From the NCBI GenBank assembly GCA_947467145.1, contig CANIGJ010000008.1, forward strand, positions 1 through 64,000: a DNA stretch of 64,000 bases. Direction: 5' to 3'. Below the pieces are notes generated by a model. That model saw only the letters and a list, made by a program, of their open reading frames with translations, did not search any database and was not told the DNA's origin. The translations under genes were made by a program, and so were the position numbers. Origin of the DNA: Rhodospirillaceae bacterium. GTDB taxonomy: Bacteria > Pseudomonadota > Alphaproteobacteria > Rhodospirillales > UBA2165. Below are positions 53,259 through 61,329 of this stretch, piece after piece; position 1 is the first letter of the stretch; each line of letters starts with the position of its first letter.

Positions 53259-53717
53259 GTGGAACAGCTTGATATTGAAAAATTGTCCACCGCGATTTCG
53301 GGACATATGAGCTTCCTAAACACCAACGCACGCGATTACCTGGCAGCTCTGCATCCAGGGCAAAATATTGCGCCGATCTTCGTGTCAGAATTGCCACTTC
53401 TGTATACAGCGACCTTCGTAAACTCGGTAATGCGCACATTAGAAATAGGAAACGATTTCGATCTATTTATATCTCTGGTAACACGCTCACTTATCGCGAC
53501 GTTTAATATACCCAACCAAGATGCGCTTGAATTAGCGGGTAAAGCTGCTGAGCTTGCCTACGCTTCAATGAATGCCCCCGCACGATCCGTAGAAAATATA
53601 GTTGCACGCGCAGCTAGACGACACGCGGCCGCAATTCATCCAACTGACGTCAAAGAAGAATACCTCGACGTATACGCGTTGATTATGCTTTCGATTCAAA
53701 CGAACGGGCCTAAATAG
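53259..53717 (+). CDS. unknown protein carried by the arfB insertion
   Basis: Predicted 152-residue soluble, probably all-helical protein starting at a GTG with GGGGGG eight bases upstream. Segments include LSTAISGHMSFLNTNARDYL, TATFVNSVMRTLEIGNDFDLFISLVTRSL and ALELAGKAAELAYASMNAPARSVENIVARAARRHAAA. I recognise no family and see no integrase or nuclease motif. Codon use is AT-richer than the flanks. It is the only gene of the inserted segment, 18 bases before the rebuilt arfB. Confidence 0.65.
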   Translation: MEQLDIEKLSTAISGHMSFLNTNARDYLAALHPGQNIAPIFVSELPLLYTATFVNSVMRTLEIGNDFDLFISLVTRSLIATFNIPNQDALELAGKAAELAYASMNAPARSVENIVARAARRHAAAIHPTDVKEEYLDVYALIMLSIQTNGPK

Positions 53718-53735
53718 CGAATCGGAAGGCACTGA

Positions 53736-54158
53736 ATGATCCGCGTAACTGACTCTATCGCCCTGAACGATGATGAAATTGAAGAAAATTTCATCCGTTC
53801 CCCTGGTCCAGGCGGTCAGCATGTCAACAAGACCGAAAGCGCCGTGCAGTTGCGGTTCAACGCGCGCCGCAGCAAAGCGCTCTCCAATGCGATCTATCTG
53901 CGCCTCGTGCCGCTCGCCGGCAGCCGTCTCACCAAGGACGGGGTCATGGTGATCACCGCCAATCAGTACCGCGAGCGTGAGCGCAACCGCGAGGATGCGC
54001 TGGGCCGCCTGATCGATCTGATCCGCGCGGCGGCCGTCCCACCCAAGCACCGCCGCGCCACCAAACCGACCAAGGGTTCCAAGGAACGCCGGCTGGACGG
54101 TAAACAGAAGCGCGGCGAGACCAAGAAAGGCCGTGGCCGCCCAGGGCTCGGCGATTAA
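53736..54158 (+). CDS. arfB: alternative ribosome-rescue factor ArfB (rebuilt gene)
   Basis: Predicted 140-residue peptidyl-tRNA hydrolase of stalled ribosomes. The catalytic loop FIRSPGPGGQHVNKTESAVQLRFN and the basic C-terminal tail (KPTKGSKERRLDGKQKRGETKKGRGRPG) that enters the mRNA channel are both intact. GGAAGG lies six bases before the ATG. Codons 1-31 have AT-richer codon use than the rest (for example gat gat gaa att gaa gaa), and the switch to GC-rich codons comes right after GGQHVN. The first 31 codons seem to have come with the inserted segment. Confidence 0.92.
   Translation: MIRVTDSIALNDDEIEENFIRSPGPGGQHVNKTESAVQLRFNARRSKALSNAIYLRLVPLAGSRLTKDGVMVITANQYRERERNREDALGRLIDLIRAAAVPPKHRRATKPTKGSKERRLDGKQKRGETKKGRGRPGLGD
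53817..53829. repeat. right copy of the 13-bp junction repeat
   Basis: Exact repeat of 53187-53199, located inside the intact arfB at the QHVN codons, where codon use changes from AT-rich to GC-rich. Confidence 0.8.
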
Positions 54159-54287
54159 GGCCTAAGCAACTGATCGCGCACACCTATTTGGGGCGTGGTT
54201 GTCCCTAACTGTCTTTTTCGGCGAATCCGCCCTATCTTGGCCAGAATCGTGCGCTAGCGTACGCAAGATTTAAGAGGGATTTCCGAC

Positions 54288-55334
54288 ATTAGCGATTTGC
54301 TTGCCGGCGCCGATCACCGCCGCGACGGTGCCGACGCACCCACACCTGAACAATCCTGGATCAAGATCGCGCGCGAATACGGCGTCGCCGATCCGCGCCG
54401 CAGCGTGTTCCAGCTCGTCACCACCGCCGTGCCGATGGCCGCGCTGTTGATCTTGATGCAACAGAGCCTGGCCGTCGGCTATTGGGCGACCTTGCTGCTC
54501 GCGATCCCGACCGCCGGTCTGCTCGTCCGCCTGTTCATGATCCAGCACGATTGTGGCCATCATTCGTTTTTCCGCGCACGCTGGCTCAACGATGCCGTCG
54601 GGCGCGTGATCAGCGTATTCACGCTGACGCCGTACGATCAGTGGCGCAACGCGCACGCTTATCATCATGCGACCTCGGGCGATCTCGACCGGCGCGGCAT
54701 CGGCGATATCGATATGCTGACGGTGAGCGAATATCGCGCCCTCGGCCGGCGCGGCCGCTTCCTCTATCGCCTCTATCGCAATCCGCTGGTGACCTTCGGC
54801 ATCGGTCCGGCTTGGGTCTTCGTCATCCGCCAGCGATTCCCGTTCCGCTCGCGGCCCGACGGCGCGCGCGGGCTAATCAGCGTCGTCGCGACCAATATCG
54901 CCATCGCCGCCGTACTGGCGCTCGCCATGTATCTGGTTGGCGTCGCCGATATCCTCATGGTGCAGATTCCCGTCACCTTGATCGCGTCATCCATCGGCGT
55001 GTGGCTATTTTTCGTACAGCATCAATACGAGCGGACGTATTGGGAACATCACAAGGACTGGTCGTTCGAAGAAGCAGCACTGCGCGGCAGTTCCTATTAC
55101 GCCCTACCCCGCGTGCTCCGCTGGTTCACCGCCGACATCGGCACCCATCACATCCACCATCTGTGCAGCCGTATCCCGAATTACCGGCTGAACGAATGCT
55201 TGGCGGCGAACCCCAAGCTCGCAGAGGTCGAACGCCTGACCTTCTGGCAGAGCATCAAATGCATCCGCCTCACGCTCTGGGATGAAGAAACCAAACGGCT
55301 GGTCGGCTTCCGTGAAGCGGCGAAAGCCGCCTAG
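54288..55334 (+). CDS. membrane fatty acid desaturase
   Basis: Predicted 348-residue acyl-lipid desaturase. The three His boxes are complete: HDCGHH (87-92), HAYHH (123-127) and HHIHH (287-291), among four membrane segments. No ATG exists near the start. An ATT at 54288 with GAGGGA eight bases upstream would give an N terminus reading Ser-Asp-Leu-Leu-Ala after the start; a TTG at 54297 is the alternative but lies 17 bases from that site. Regiospecificity is not clear from sequence. Confidence 0.92.
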   Translation: MSDLLAGADHRRDGADAPTPEQSWIKIAREYGVADPRRSVFQLVTTAVPMAALLILMQQSLAVGYWATLLLAIPTAGLLVRLFMIQHDCGHHSFFRARWLNDAVGRVISVFTLTPYDQWRNAHAYHHATSGDLDRRGIGDIDMLTVSEYRALGRRGRFLYRLYRNPLVTFGIGPAWVFVIRQRFPFRSRPDGARGLISVVATNIAIAAVLALAMYLVGVADILMVQIPVTLIASSIGVWLFFVQHQYERTYWEHHKDWSFEEAALRGSSYYALPRVLRWFTADIGTHHIHHLCSRIPNYRLNECLAANPKLAEVERLTFWQSIKCIRLTLWDEETKRLVGFREAAKAA

Positions 55335-55395
55335 AGCCACGTTTGTCACCCATTCGATCCTAGACTTTTTTCATACGGTTGGTTCTTATCGGGCC

Positions 55396-55956
55396 ATGAT
55401 TCGTACGATCGCCGTCCGTGCCGCCCTCGTCGCCATAGCCGTTACGTTGGCGATGCCTGCGGGCGCGCAGACATCCGCCGCCCCGCCCCCCAGCGCACCG
55501 CCGGCGTTGCCGCAACTCGATCTCAACAAGATCTTCGATGCCATCGCGCGCACTTTGGCCGGGGCCATCCAACAAGCGCGCGACGAAGCCATCAAAGGCG
55601 GTGTGCAGCCGATCCCGCCCGCCATGCGCAAGCAACTCGCCACAGTCTTCCCGATCGAACTGCTCGACCGTGTGCGCTACCACGTCGGCAAGGAAGGCTC
55701 GCTCGCCATGTCGGCGTTCCAGTACGGCCATGTCCAGGCCGTGACACTGATCGACACCATTGTGTTCCGTAACGAAGCCGATGCGCTCAGCAGCGACGTA
55801 CTATGGGCGCACGAACTGACGCATGTGCGCCAATACGACCGTTGGGGGTTGGATGAATTCGCGCGCCGCTATGCCGGCGACCATAAGGCAGTCGAGGCCG
55901 AGGCCTACGGCTTCCAAGCCGAATACGAAGCGCGCAAAAAAGGCGCGGCGCGCTGA
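55396..55956 (+). CDS. exported HExxH protein (DUF4157-like)
   Basis: Predicted 186-residue exported protein. A signal peptide (TIAVRAALVAIAVTLAMPAGA) precedes a Pro/Ala linker and a domain with LWAHELTHVRQYDRWGLDEFARRY, which has the HExxH zinc-protease-like motif of DUF4157 proteins. Upstream, LLDRVRYHVG and TLIDTIVFRNEAD match the usual lead-in. Whether it has protease activity is unknown. The ATG at 55396 is chosen; the frame runs back into the desaturase gene. Confidence 0.85.
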   Translation: MIRTIAVRAALVAIAVTLAMPAGAQTSAAPPPSAPPALPQLDLNKIFDAIARTLAGAIQQARDEAIKGGVQPIPPAMRKQLATVFPIELLDRVRYHVGKEGSLAMSAFQYGHVQAVTLIDTIVFRNEADALSSDVLWAHELTHVRQYDRWGLDEFARRYAGDHKAVEAEAYGFQAEYEARKKGAAR

Positions 55957-55959
55957 GGC

Positions 55960-56904
55960 TTAGTTAAGCCCCAGCATCAGCTCCAGGTTCTGCACCGCCT
56001 GCCCCGAGGCACCCTTCCCGAGATTGTCGAGGACCGCGCAGACCACGGCCTGTTCGCGCGCGTCATTGGCGAAGACGTGCAAGGTCAAGCCGTCGGTATC
56101 GTTCAGATCCTCGGCGTCGAGTTTGTCCTTATAGGCAGCAGCGTCTTTCAGGCTTGAGACCGTCACGCCCTTCGCGCCGCCCCGGCCCGCGTAATGATCG
56201 GCAAGTGCCGCATGGATGTCGGCGGACTTCGGCGCACCGGGCAGCGCCCACAGATGCAACGGCAAGGACACGATCATGCCTTGGGCAAAGCGGCCGACGC
56301 TCGGCACGAAAATCGGGCGATGGCCGAGGCCGCCGTGCTTTTCGATCTCGGGCACGTGTTTATGCTCAAGGCTCAGGCCGTAGAGATAAAAATTGCTGTC
56401 GGTGGCGTTGGCCGCCTGCGGATTCTCGAACGCCGCGATCAGGCTCTTGCCGCCGCCGGAATAACCCGAGACCGCATTGAGGGTCACCGGATGGTTGGCC
56501 GGCAGCACGCCCGCGCTCACCAACGGATGCAGGAACGACACCGCACCGCAGGCATAGCAGCCGGGGTTGGTCACACGCTGAGAGGCCGCGATCTCGGCGG
56601 GCCGTGTCGCGGTATGTTCCGGGAAGCCATAGGTCCAATCCGGGTTCACACGATAGGCGGTCGAGGCGTCGATGACGCGCGCGTTTTTATCTTCGATCAT
56701 CGACACGGCTTCCTTCGCCGCATCGTCCGGCAGGCAGAGGAGCGAGACGTCGGCGCTATTGAGCATGGCGGCGCGGCGTTGGGCGTCCTTGCGCTCGGCA
56801 TCGCTCAAATGCAGCAGTTCGATATCGCGCCGGCCCGCGAGGCGCGATTGGATCTGCAGGCCGGTGGTGCCGGCTTCGCCGTCGATGAAAACCTTTGCCG
56901 TCAT
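55960..56904 (-). CDS. argC: N-acetyl-gamma-glutamyl-phosphate reductase
   Basis: Predicted 314-residue enzyme of arginine synthesis, of the short type (ArgC type 2). Visible are FIDGEAGTTGLQIQSRLA at the NADP site, the active-site Cys in RVTNPGCYACGAVSFL, and SGYSGGGKSLI. The start at 56904 gives the usual N terminus. It lies downstream of rpsI, across a terminator. Confidence 0.94.
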   Translation of the reverse strand: MTAKVFIDGEAGTTGLQIQSRLAGRRDIELLHLSDAERKDAQRRAAMLNSADVSLLCLPDDAAKEAVSMIEDKNARVIDASTAYRVNPDWTYGFPEHTATRPAEIAASQRVTNPGCYACGAVSFLHPLVSAGVLPANHPVTLNAVSGYSGGGKSLIAAFENPQAANATDSNFYLYGLSLEHKHVPEIEKHGGLGHRPIFVPSVGRFAQGMIVSLPLHLWALPGAPKSADIHAALADHYAGRGGAKGVTVSSLKDAAAYKDKLDAEDLNDTDGLTLHVFANDAREQAVVCAVLDNLGKGASGQAVQNLELMLGLN

Positions 56905-56924
56905 GACAGGTACTCCCAAAAAGA

Positions 56925-56958
56925 AAACGGGCGTTCCCCCTAGAGGAAACGCCCGTTT
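56925..56958 (-). terminator. terminator of the rplM-rpsI transcript
   Basis: An 11-bp stem (aaacgggcgtt / aacgcccgttt) with a 12-base loop, followed on the reverse strand by a T-rich tail broken by one C. It lies between rpsI and argC and should separate their transcripts, at least partly. Confidence 0.75.
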
Positions 56959-56981
56959 CACATTGAGCTTGTTCCGAAGGG

Positions 56982-57488
56982 TTAGCGCTTGGAGAACTGG
57001 AAGCTACGACGGGCTTTCGCACGGCCGTACTTCTTACGTTCAACCACACGCGAGTCGCGGGTCAAGAAGCCGCCCTTCTTGAGCGTCGGGCGCAGGCCCG
57101 GCTCATGATAGGTCAGCGCCTTCGAGATGCCGTGACGCACCGCGCCGGCCTGGCCCGAGAGCCCGCCGCCGACAACAGTGACCATCACGTCGTACTGATC
57201 GCGACGATTGATGGCAACGAAAGGCTGGTCGATCATCATGCGCAGAACGGGGCGCGCGAAATAGGTCGCGAGCGCACGGCCGTTGACGACGATCTTGCCG
57301 CTGCCGGCTTTGATCCAAACGCGAGCGACCGCGTTTTTGCGTTTGCCGGTGGCATAGGCGCGGCCCTGGGCATCAACCTTGGGTTCGCGCTGAATGGCGG
57401 CGGAGACGGCCTGAGCGGCAGTCGGCGATGCCGCCGAGGTGCCTTCCATGGATGCCTTGAGGTCTTCGAGAGACGAACGATCGGCCAC
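56982..57488 (-). CDS. rpsI: 30S ribosomal protein S9
   Basis: Predicted 168-residue ribosomal protein. The conserved part ([46 protein letters not shown], and the tail [17 protein letters not shown]) is complete. The first 40 residues are an Ala-rich extension seen in alphaproteobacteria. It starts two bases after the rplM stop. Confidence 0.97.
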   Translation of the reverse strand: MADRSSLEDLKASMEGTSAASPTAAQAVSAAIQREPKVDAQGRAYATGKRKNAVARVWIKAGSGKIVVNGRALATYFARPVLRMMIDQPFVAINRRDQYDVMVTVVGGGLSGQAGAVRHGISKALTYHEPGLRPTLKKGGFLTRDSRVVERKKYGRAKARRSFQFSKR

Positions 57489-57490
57489 GA

Positions 57491-57955
57491 TTAGGCGCTC
57501 CTCTTATTCATGCGATGGCGCGCGCCGAAATCAATCGCTTCGGGCGCCTGGCCGGCGTGGGGATGTTCGGCCCCTTTGTAGATGTGCAGCTTCTTCATCT
57601 GCGCGCGGCCGAGCGGGCTGCGCGTGATCATCCGCTCCACGGCCTTTTCGAGCACGCGCTCCGGATGCGGGCCGGCGAGCGTGGTGCCCGCGACGCGTTC
57701 CTTGATGCCGCCCGGATGACCGGTGTGGTAGTAGAATTTCTTGTCGGTGGCCTTCTTGCCCGTCAGCGCGATCTTCTCGCAATTGACGACAATGATATTG
57801 TCGCCGCAATCGATATGGGGCGTGAACAGGGTCTTGTGCTTGCCGCGCAAGCGCATCGCGATGAAGGTCGCGAGACGGCCGAGAACGATGTTCTCAGCGT
57901 CGATCACGTACCAGCCGCGCGTCACTTCCGACGGTTTCGCGGAATAGGTTTTCAT
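57491..57955 (-). CDS. rplM: 50S ribosomal protein L13
   Basis: Predicted 154-residue ribosomal protein, with [57 protein letters not shown] and [20 protein letters not shown]. First gene of the rplM-rpsI pair. Confidence 0.97.
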   Translation of the reverse strand: MKTYSAKPSEVTRGWYVIDAENIVLGRLATFIAMRLRGKHKTLFTPHIDCGDNIIVVNCEKIALTGKKATDKKFYYHTGHPGGIKERVAGTTLAGPHPERVLEKAVERMITRSPLGRAQMKKLHIYKGAEHPHAGQAPEAIDFGARHRMNKRSA

Positions 57956-57982
57956 GACACTTCCTAATGTTGTGCGGGGCGG

Positions 57983-58010
57983 AGTATCGATAAATCCCAG
58001 GTAATGTCAA
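57983..58010 (-). promoter_or_regulatory. promoter of rplM-rpsI
   Basis: On the reverse strand TTGACA (58010-58005) and GATACT (57988-57983) are 16 bases apart, 28 bases before the rplM ATG, with TAGGAAG as ribosome binding site. Confidence 0.6.
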
Positions 58011-58039
58011 CGGTTCACGTGTGTGGTAAAATAATACCG

Positions 58040-59953
58040 TCATTCCACAATCAGGTGATCCGGTGCCAATTCCCGCCCTTTTCGCGCCCACATCAGGCGA
58101 TAGGCCTGTTCCAAATCGCGGCTCATGCGCTGGGTATCGAAGAGCAGCCCGGCCCGCCGGTTGGCCTCGAGCTTGGCCTGCAGGGCCCCCAGGTACTGGG
58201 GATCGCGCGCCAGCCGCAGCGCTAGCGCCTCGTAGGCGGCCCAATCGCCCACGATCAGTTCCGGCAAACCCAACGCCGTCAGCAGGCTCGCCGCCACCCG
58301 CGCGGCATAGGCCTGCCCGGCGCAGGTCAGCACGGGCAAACCGGCCCACAGGGCATCGGCTGCGGTCGCATGTGCGTTATAGGGCAACGTATCCAAGAAA
58401 AGGTCCGCCACACGGTGACGCGCCAGATGCTCAGCCATCGGCAGGCGGTCGGCGAAGATCAATCGATCGGCGGCGATCCCCCGCGCCTCAGCCTCACGGC
58501 GCAGATTGGTCATCGTCGTCGCCTCGGCACGCCTGAGCCACAGCACGCTGCCCTCGACCTGACGCAAGAGCCGCATCCAGATGTCGAACAGATCGGGCGT
58601 GATCTTGTAGCTGTTGTTGAAACAGCAAAAGACGAAGCCGGACGCGGGCAATCCCAGTTCGGTCCGCGTTGGCGTTGTCTCCGCGATCGCGCGTCCATCG
58701 TCATTCGGCAGATAGCTGCCCGGTAGATAGACGACCTTTTCGGAATAGAACGCGCGCGCATCTTCCGGGATCAAGGTTTCGTCGGCCAGGATGTAATCCA
58801 TATAGTCGCTGCCGGTCGTGGCCGAGAAGCCGAGATAGCTGACCTGAATCGGTGCCGCCCGATTGGCGAAGATCCCGGTCCGGCCATATCGCGTGTATCC
58901 GGTCAGATCGACGGCGATATCGATGCCGGCCTCGCGGGCCAGCCGCGCCGCATCGGCATCCGGCACATGCCCGACCTCGGTGACGGTGTCGAAGGCGGCC
59001 ATGACGCGCCCGCGCGTCGCGCTCCGATCGTCGGGCCCGAAGGAGAAGCCGTGAATCTCGAACTGCGCGCGATCGTGGCGTTCGAAAATGCCCGCCATCA
59101 GATGCGCAACCGGGTGATCGCGAAAATCGGCCGAGAAATAACCGATGCGGATCTTGTCGCGCGCCGGCACCGCGCCATGGGACCAGCCACCGACGGATGG
59201 GATCAGCTTTGCTTCGATTTCGGCGGCCTGGCGCTGCACCGGCAGCGCATCGGTCAGCGACAGCACGGGCAAGGTGCGGCTGACCTTTTCGCCGCGTCCG
59301 ATCTTTTCAATGATAGCCGCCGCGCTCGTCTTGAAATCCGACCAGTCGCAGATGCGCATCTTGGAATTCAGGACATTGCCCGCCAGGAACTGCAGACCGG
59401 GCTTCAGCGCCAGCGCGCGATTGAAACTAATCAGCGCGTCCTCGTAACGTCGCAAATCTTGCAACACCGACGCGCGATTGGCATGGGCTTCGACATAGTC
59501 GCGCTTCAAGGCGATCGCTTTGTCGTAACTCGCCAGCGCGTCTTCAAACCGGCCAAGCTTTTTCAGCACCGCGCCCCGGTTGCCGTGCGCTTCGGCGTAA
59601 TCCGGCTTCAGTGCAATTGCCGCATCATAGACCGCCAGCGCTTCGGCCGACCGGTTGAGCGATTGCAAGGCGGCGCCGAGATTGTTGTGTGCGCCGATAT
59701 CGCGCGGGTTTAACTTGATCGCCGTGCTGATCGTCTCGACCGCGCGGGACAAACGTCCCGTCTGGATGGCGATCACGCCGAGCAAATGCCAGGCCTCAGC
59801 GGCGGCTGGGTTGGACTTCACCAGGCCGGCGCACAGCGCCTCGGCCTCGCTCAATTTCCCCTGCTGGTAAAGCAACACGGCCGATTGGAGTGTTTTCTGA
59901 GGGATCAAGGCACTGTTTCTTTTTTGGTCGCATCCAGCATGGCGAGTTGCCAT
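58040..59953 (-). CDS. TPR protein with SPINDLY/O-GlcNAc-transferase-like domain
   Basis: Predicted 637-residue protein. The N-terminal third has about five TPR repeats (for example AWHLLGVIAIQTGRLSRAVETISTAIKLNP and NLGAALQSLNRSAEALAVYDAAIALKP). The rest is a Glyco_transf_41 (SPINDLY) domain: RIGYFSADFRDHPVAHLMAGIFERHD, DLTGYTRYGRTGIFANRAAPIQVSYLGFSATTGSDYMDYILAD, and LFLDTLPYNAHATAADALWAGLPVLTCAG. In bacteria such proteins glycosylate proteins or, in some cases, flagellins; the target is unknown here. Confidence 0.92.
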   Translation of the reverse strand: MATRHAGCDQKRNSALIPQKTLQSAVLLYQQGKLSEAEALCAGLVKSNPAAAEAWHLLGVIAIQTGRLSRAVETISTAIKLNPRDIGAHNNLGAALQSLNRSAEALAVYDAAIALKPDYAEAHGNRGAVLKKLGRFEDALASYDKAIALKRDYVEAHANRASVLQDLRRYEDALISFNRALALKPGLQFLAGNVLNSKMRICDWSDFKTSAAAIIEKIGRGEKVSRTLPVLSLTDALPVQRQAAEIEAKLIPSVGGWSHGAVPARDKIRIGYFSADFRDHPVAHLMAGIFERHDRAQFEIHGFSFGPDDRSATRGRVMAAFDTVTEVGHVPDADAARLAREAGIDIAVDLTGYTRYGRTGIFANRAAPIQVSYLGFSATTGSDYMDYILADETLIPEDARAFYSEKVVYLPGSYLPNDDGRAIAETTPTRTELGLPASGFVFCCFNNSYKITPDLFDIWMRLLRQVEGSVLWLRRAEATTMTNLRREAEARGIAADRLIFADRLPMAEHLARHRVADLFLDTLPYNAHATAADALWAGLPVLTCAGQAYAARVAASLLTALGLPELIVGDWAAYEALALRLARDPQYLGALQAKLEANRRAGLLFDTQRMSRDLEQAYRLMWARKGRELAPDHLIVE

Positions 59954-60009
59954 AAATCCTACAAGATTTTAGCTTCTATAGTCAGAACCGCACAGCTTGC
60001 AGGATCAAA

Positions 60010-60825
60010 GTGACCACCTCGGCCGAAACATTGGCAGCCAACGAGCCCATCCTGCTGCGTCAGGACAGTGACGCGGGAATCACGACCCTGACCCTGAACC
60101 GGCCCGACAAGCGCAATGCGTTGTCGTCCGAACTGATCGCCGAGTTGGACCGCACCCTGGAGGCTATCGCCCATGACCTGACCGTCAAAGTGGTGATCCT
60201 GGCCGGCGCCGGGCCCGTCTTTTCATCCGGGCATGATCTCAAGGAACTCAAGGCGATCTCCGATACCGCAGCGATGAACGAGCTTTTTGCCGCCTGCTCG
60301 CGCATGATGATGCGCATCAAGCAGTTGCCGCAACCGGTCATCGCCCGCGTGCACGGCATCGCCACTGCCGCCGGCTGTCAGCTCGTGGCGTCCTGCGATC
60401 TCGCCATCGCGGCCGATACGGCGAAGTTCGGTACTCCGGGCGTGAACATCGGGCTGTTCTGCACCACGCCGGCCGTCGCCATCGCGCGCACGATCGGGGC
60501 CAAGCACGCGATGGAGATGCTGCTGCTGGGCGAGGCCATCGACGCCGAAACCGCCTATCGCTTCGGCCTGGTCAATCGCGTCACACCGTCCTCGGCGCTC
60601 GATTATGTCGTCATGGAATTCGCCGAGGCGATTGCGAGCAAATCGAGCGAGACGATTGCCATCGGCAAGGCGACCTTCCAGAAGCAGCTCGAGATGGACA
60701 TGGAGCAGGCCTATACCTTTGCGAGCGAAGTGATGGCCCGCAACATGATGGAACATGATGCACAGGAAGGCATCGATGCTTTCCTCGGCAAGCGCACGCC
60801 CGCATGGCGCGGACGTCAGGAGTAG
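60010..60825 (+). CDS. enoyl-CoA hydratase/isomerase
   Basis: Predicted 271-residue crotonase-fold protein. Visible are TLTLNRPDKRNALSSELIAELD, the oxyanion-hole segment LAGAGPVFSSGHDLKEL and the second hole segment VASCDLAIAADTAKFGTPGVNIGLFCTTPAVAIAR. Where classical hydratases have two catalytic Glu, this member differs (TPAVAIA), more like ECHDC3/isomerase-type proteins, so the reaction is uncertain. The start is a GTG. It precedes the CoA-binding gene by five bases. Confidence 0.88.
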   Translation: MTTSAETLAANEPILLRQDSDAGITTLTLNRPDKRNALSSELIAELDRTLEAIAHDLTVKVVILAGAGPVFSSGHDLKELKAISDTAAMNELFAACSRMMMRIKQLPQPVIARVHGIATAAGCQLVASCDLAIAADTAKFGTPGVNIGLFCTTPAVAIARTIGAKHAMEMLLLGEAIDAETAYRFGLVNRVTPSSALDYVVMEFAEAIASKSSETIAIGKATFQKQLEMDMEQAYTFASEVMARNMMEHDAQEGIDAFLGKRTPAWRGRQE

Positions 60826-60830
60826 CGACG

Positions 60831-61328
60831 ATGGCGGAACTTTCCTACACGGACGCCTACATCGCCGACATCCTCGGCTCGGTCGCGACCATCGCCATGG
60901 TCGGCGCGTCGCCCGATTGGGTGCGCCCGAGCTATTTCGCGATGAAATATCTCCAATCCAAAGGCTTCCGTGTGATCCCGGTCAATCCGCGCGCCGCCGG
61001 CACGCAGATTCTGGGTGAGACAACCTATGCCGATCTCGCCGCCGTGCCGCACCAATTCCAGATGGTCGATATCTTCCGCAATTCCGAAGCGGCCGGACCG
61101 ATCGTCGACGAGGCCATCGCGCTCGCCCAGGACAAGGGCATCGACGTGATCTGGATGCAGCTGGGCGTGCGTAATGACGAGGCGGCCGCCCGCGCCGAGA
61201 AAGCCGGATTGAAAGTCGTGATGAATCGCTGCCCCAAGATCGAGTATGGCCGCCTGTTCGGTGAGCTGTCCTGGTCGGGCGTGAACACCAAAATTATTTC
61301 GGCCAAGCGCCAGAGGCTGCGTCGCTGA
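60831..61328 (+). CDS. CoA-binding domain protein (YccU-like)
   Basis: Predicted 165-residue single-domain Rossmann protein of the CoA_binding_2 family: ILGSVATIAMVGASPDWVRPSYFAMKYLQSKGFRVIPVNPRAAG, DIFRNSEAAGPIVDEAI and VIWMQLGVRNDEAAARAEKAGLKVVMNRCPKIEYGRL. Function in the cell is unknown. It lies in an apparent run with the enoyl-CoA hydratase and the sulfhydrylase, separated by a single base from the latter. Confidence 0.92.
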   Translation: MAELSYTDAYIADILGSVATIAMVGASPDWVRPSYFAMKYLQSKGFRVIPVNPRAAGTQILGETTYADLAAVPHQFQMVDIFRNSEAAGPIVDEAIALAQDKGIDVIWMQLGVRNDEAAARAEKAGLKVVMNRCPKIEYGRLFGELSWSGVNTKIISAKRQRLRR

Positions 61329-61329
61329 T

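Larger units (their letters stand above)
53200..53829 (+). mobile_element. inserted segment that rebuilds the 5' end of arfB
   Basis: The segment runs from just after the left 13-bp repeat to the end of the right one (630 bases). It is AT-richer than its surroundings and contains one unknown gene (53259-53717), a ribosome binding site (GGAAGG) and a diverged 31-codon replacement for the start of arfB. It leaves the old start truncated and the new gene intact. No integrase is recognisable, so it may be a minimal or decayed element. The gtagctac palindrome at 53226-53233 lies upstream of the gene. Confidence 0.65.
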
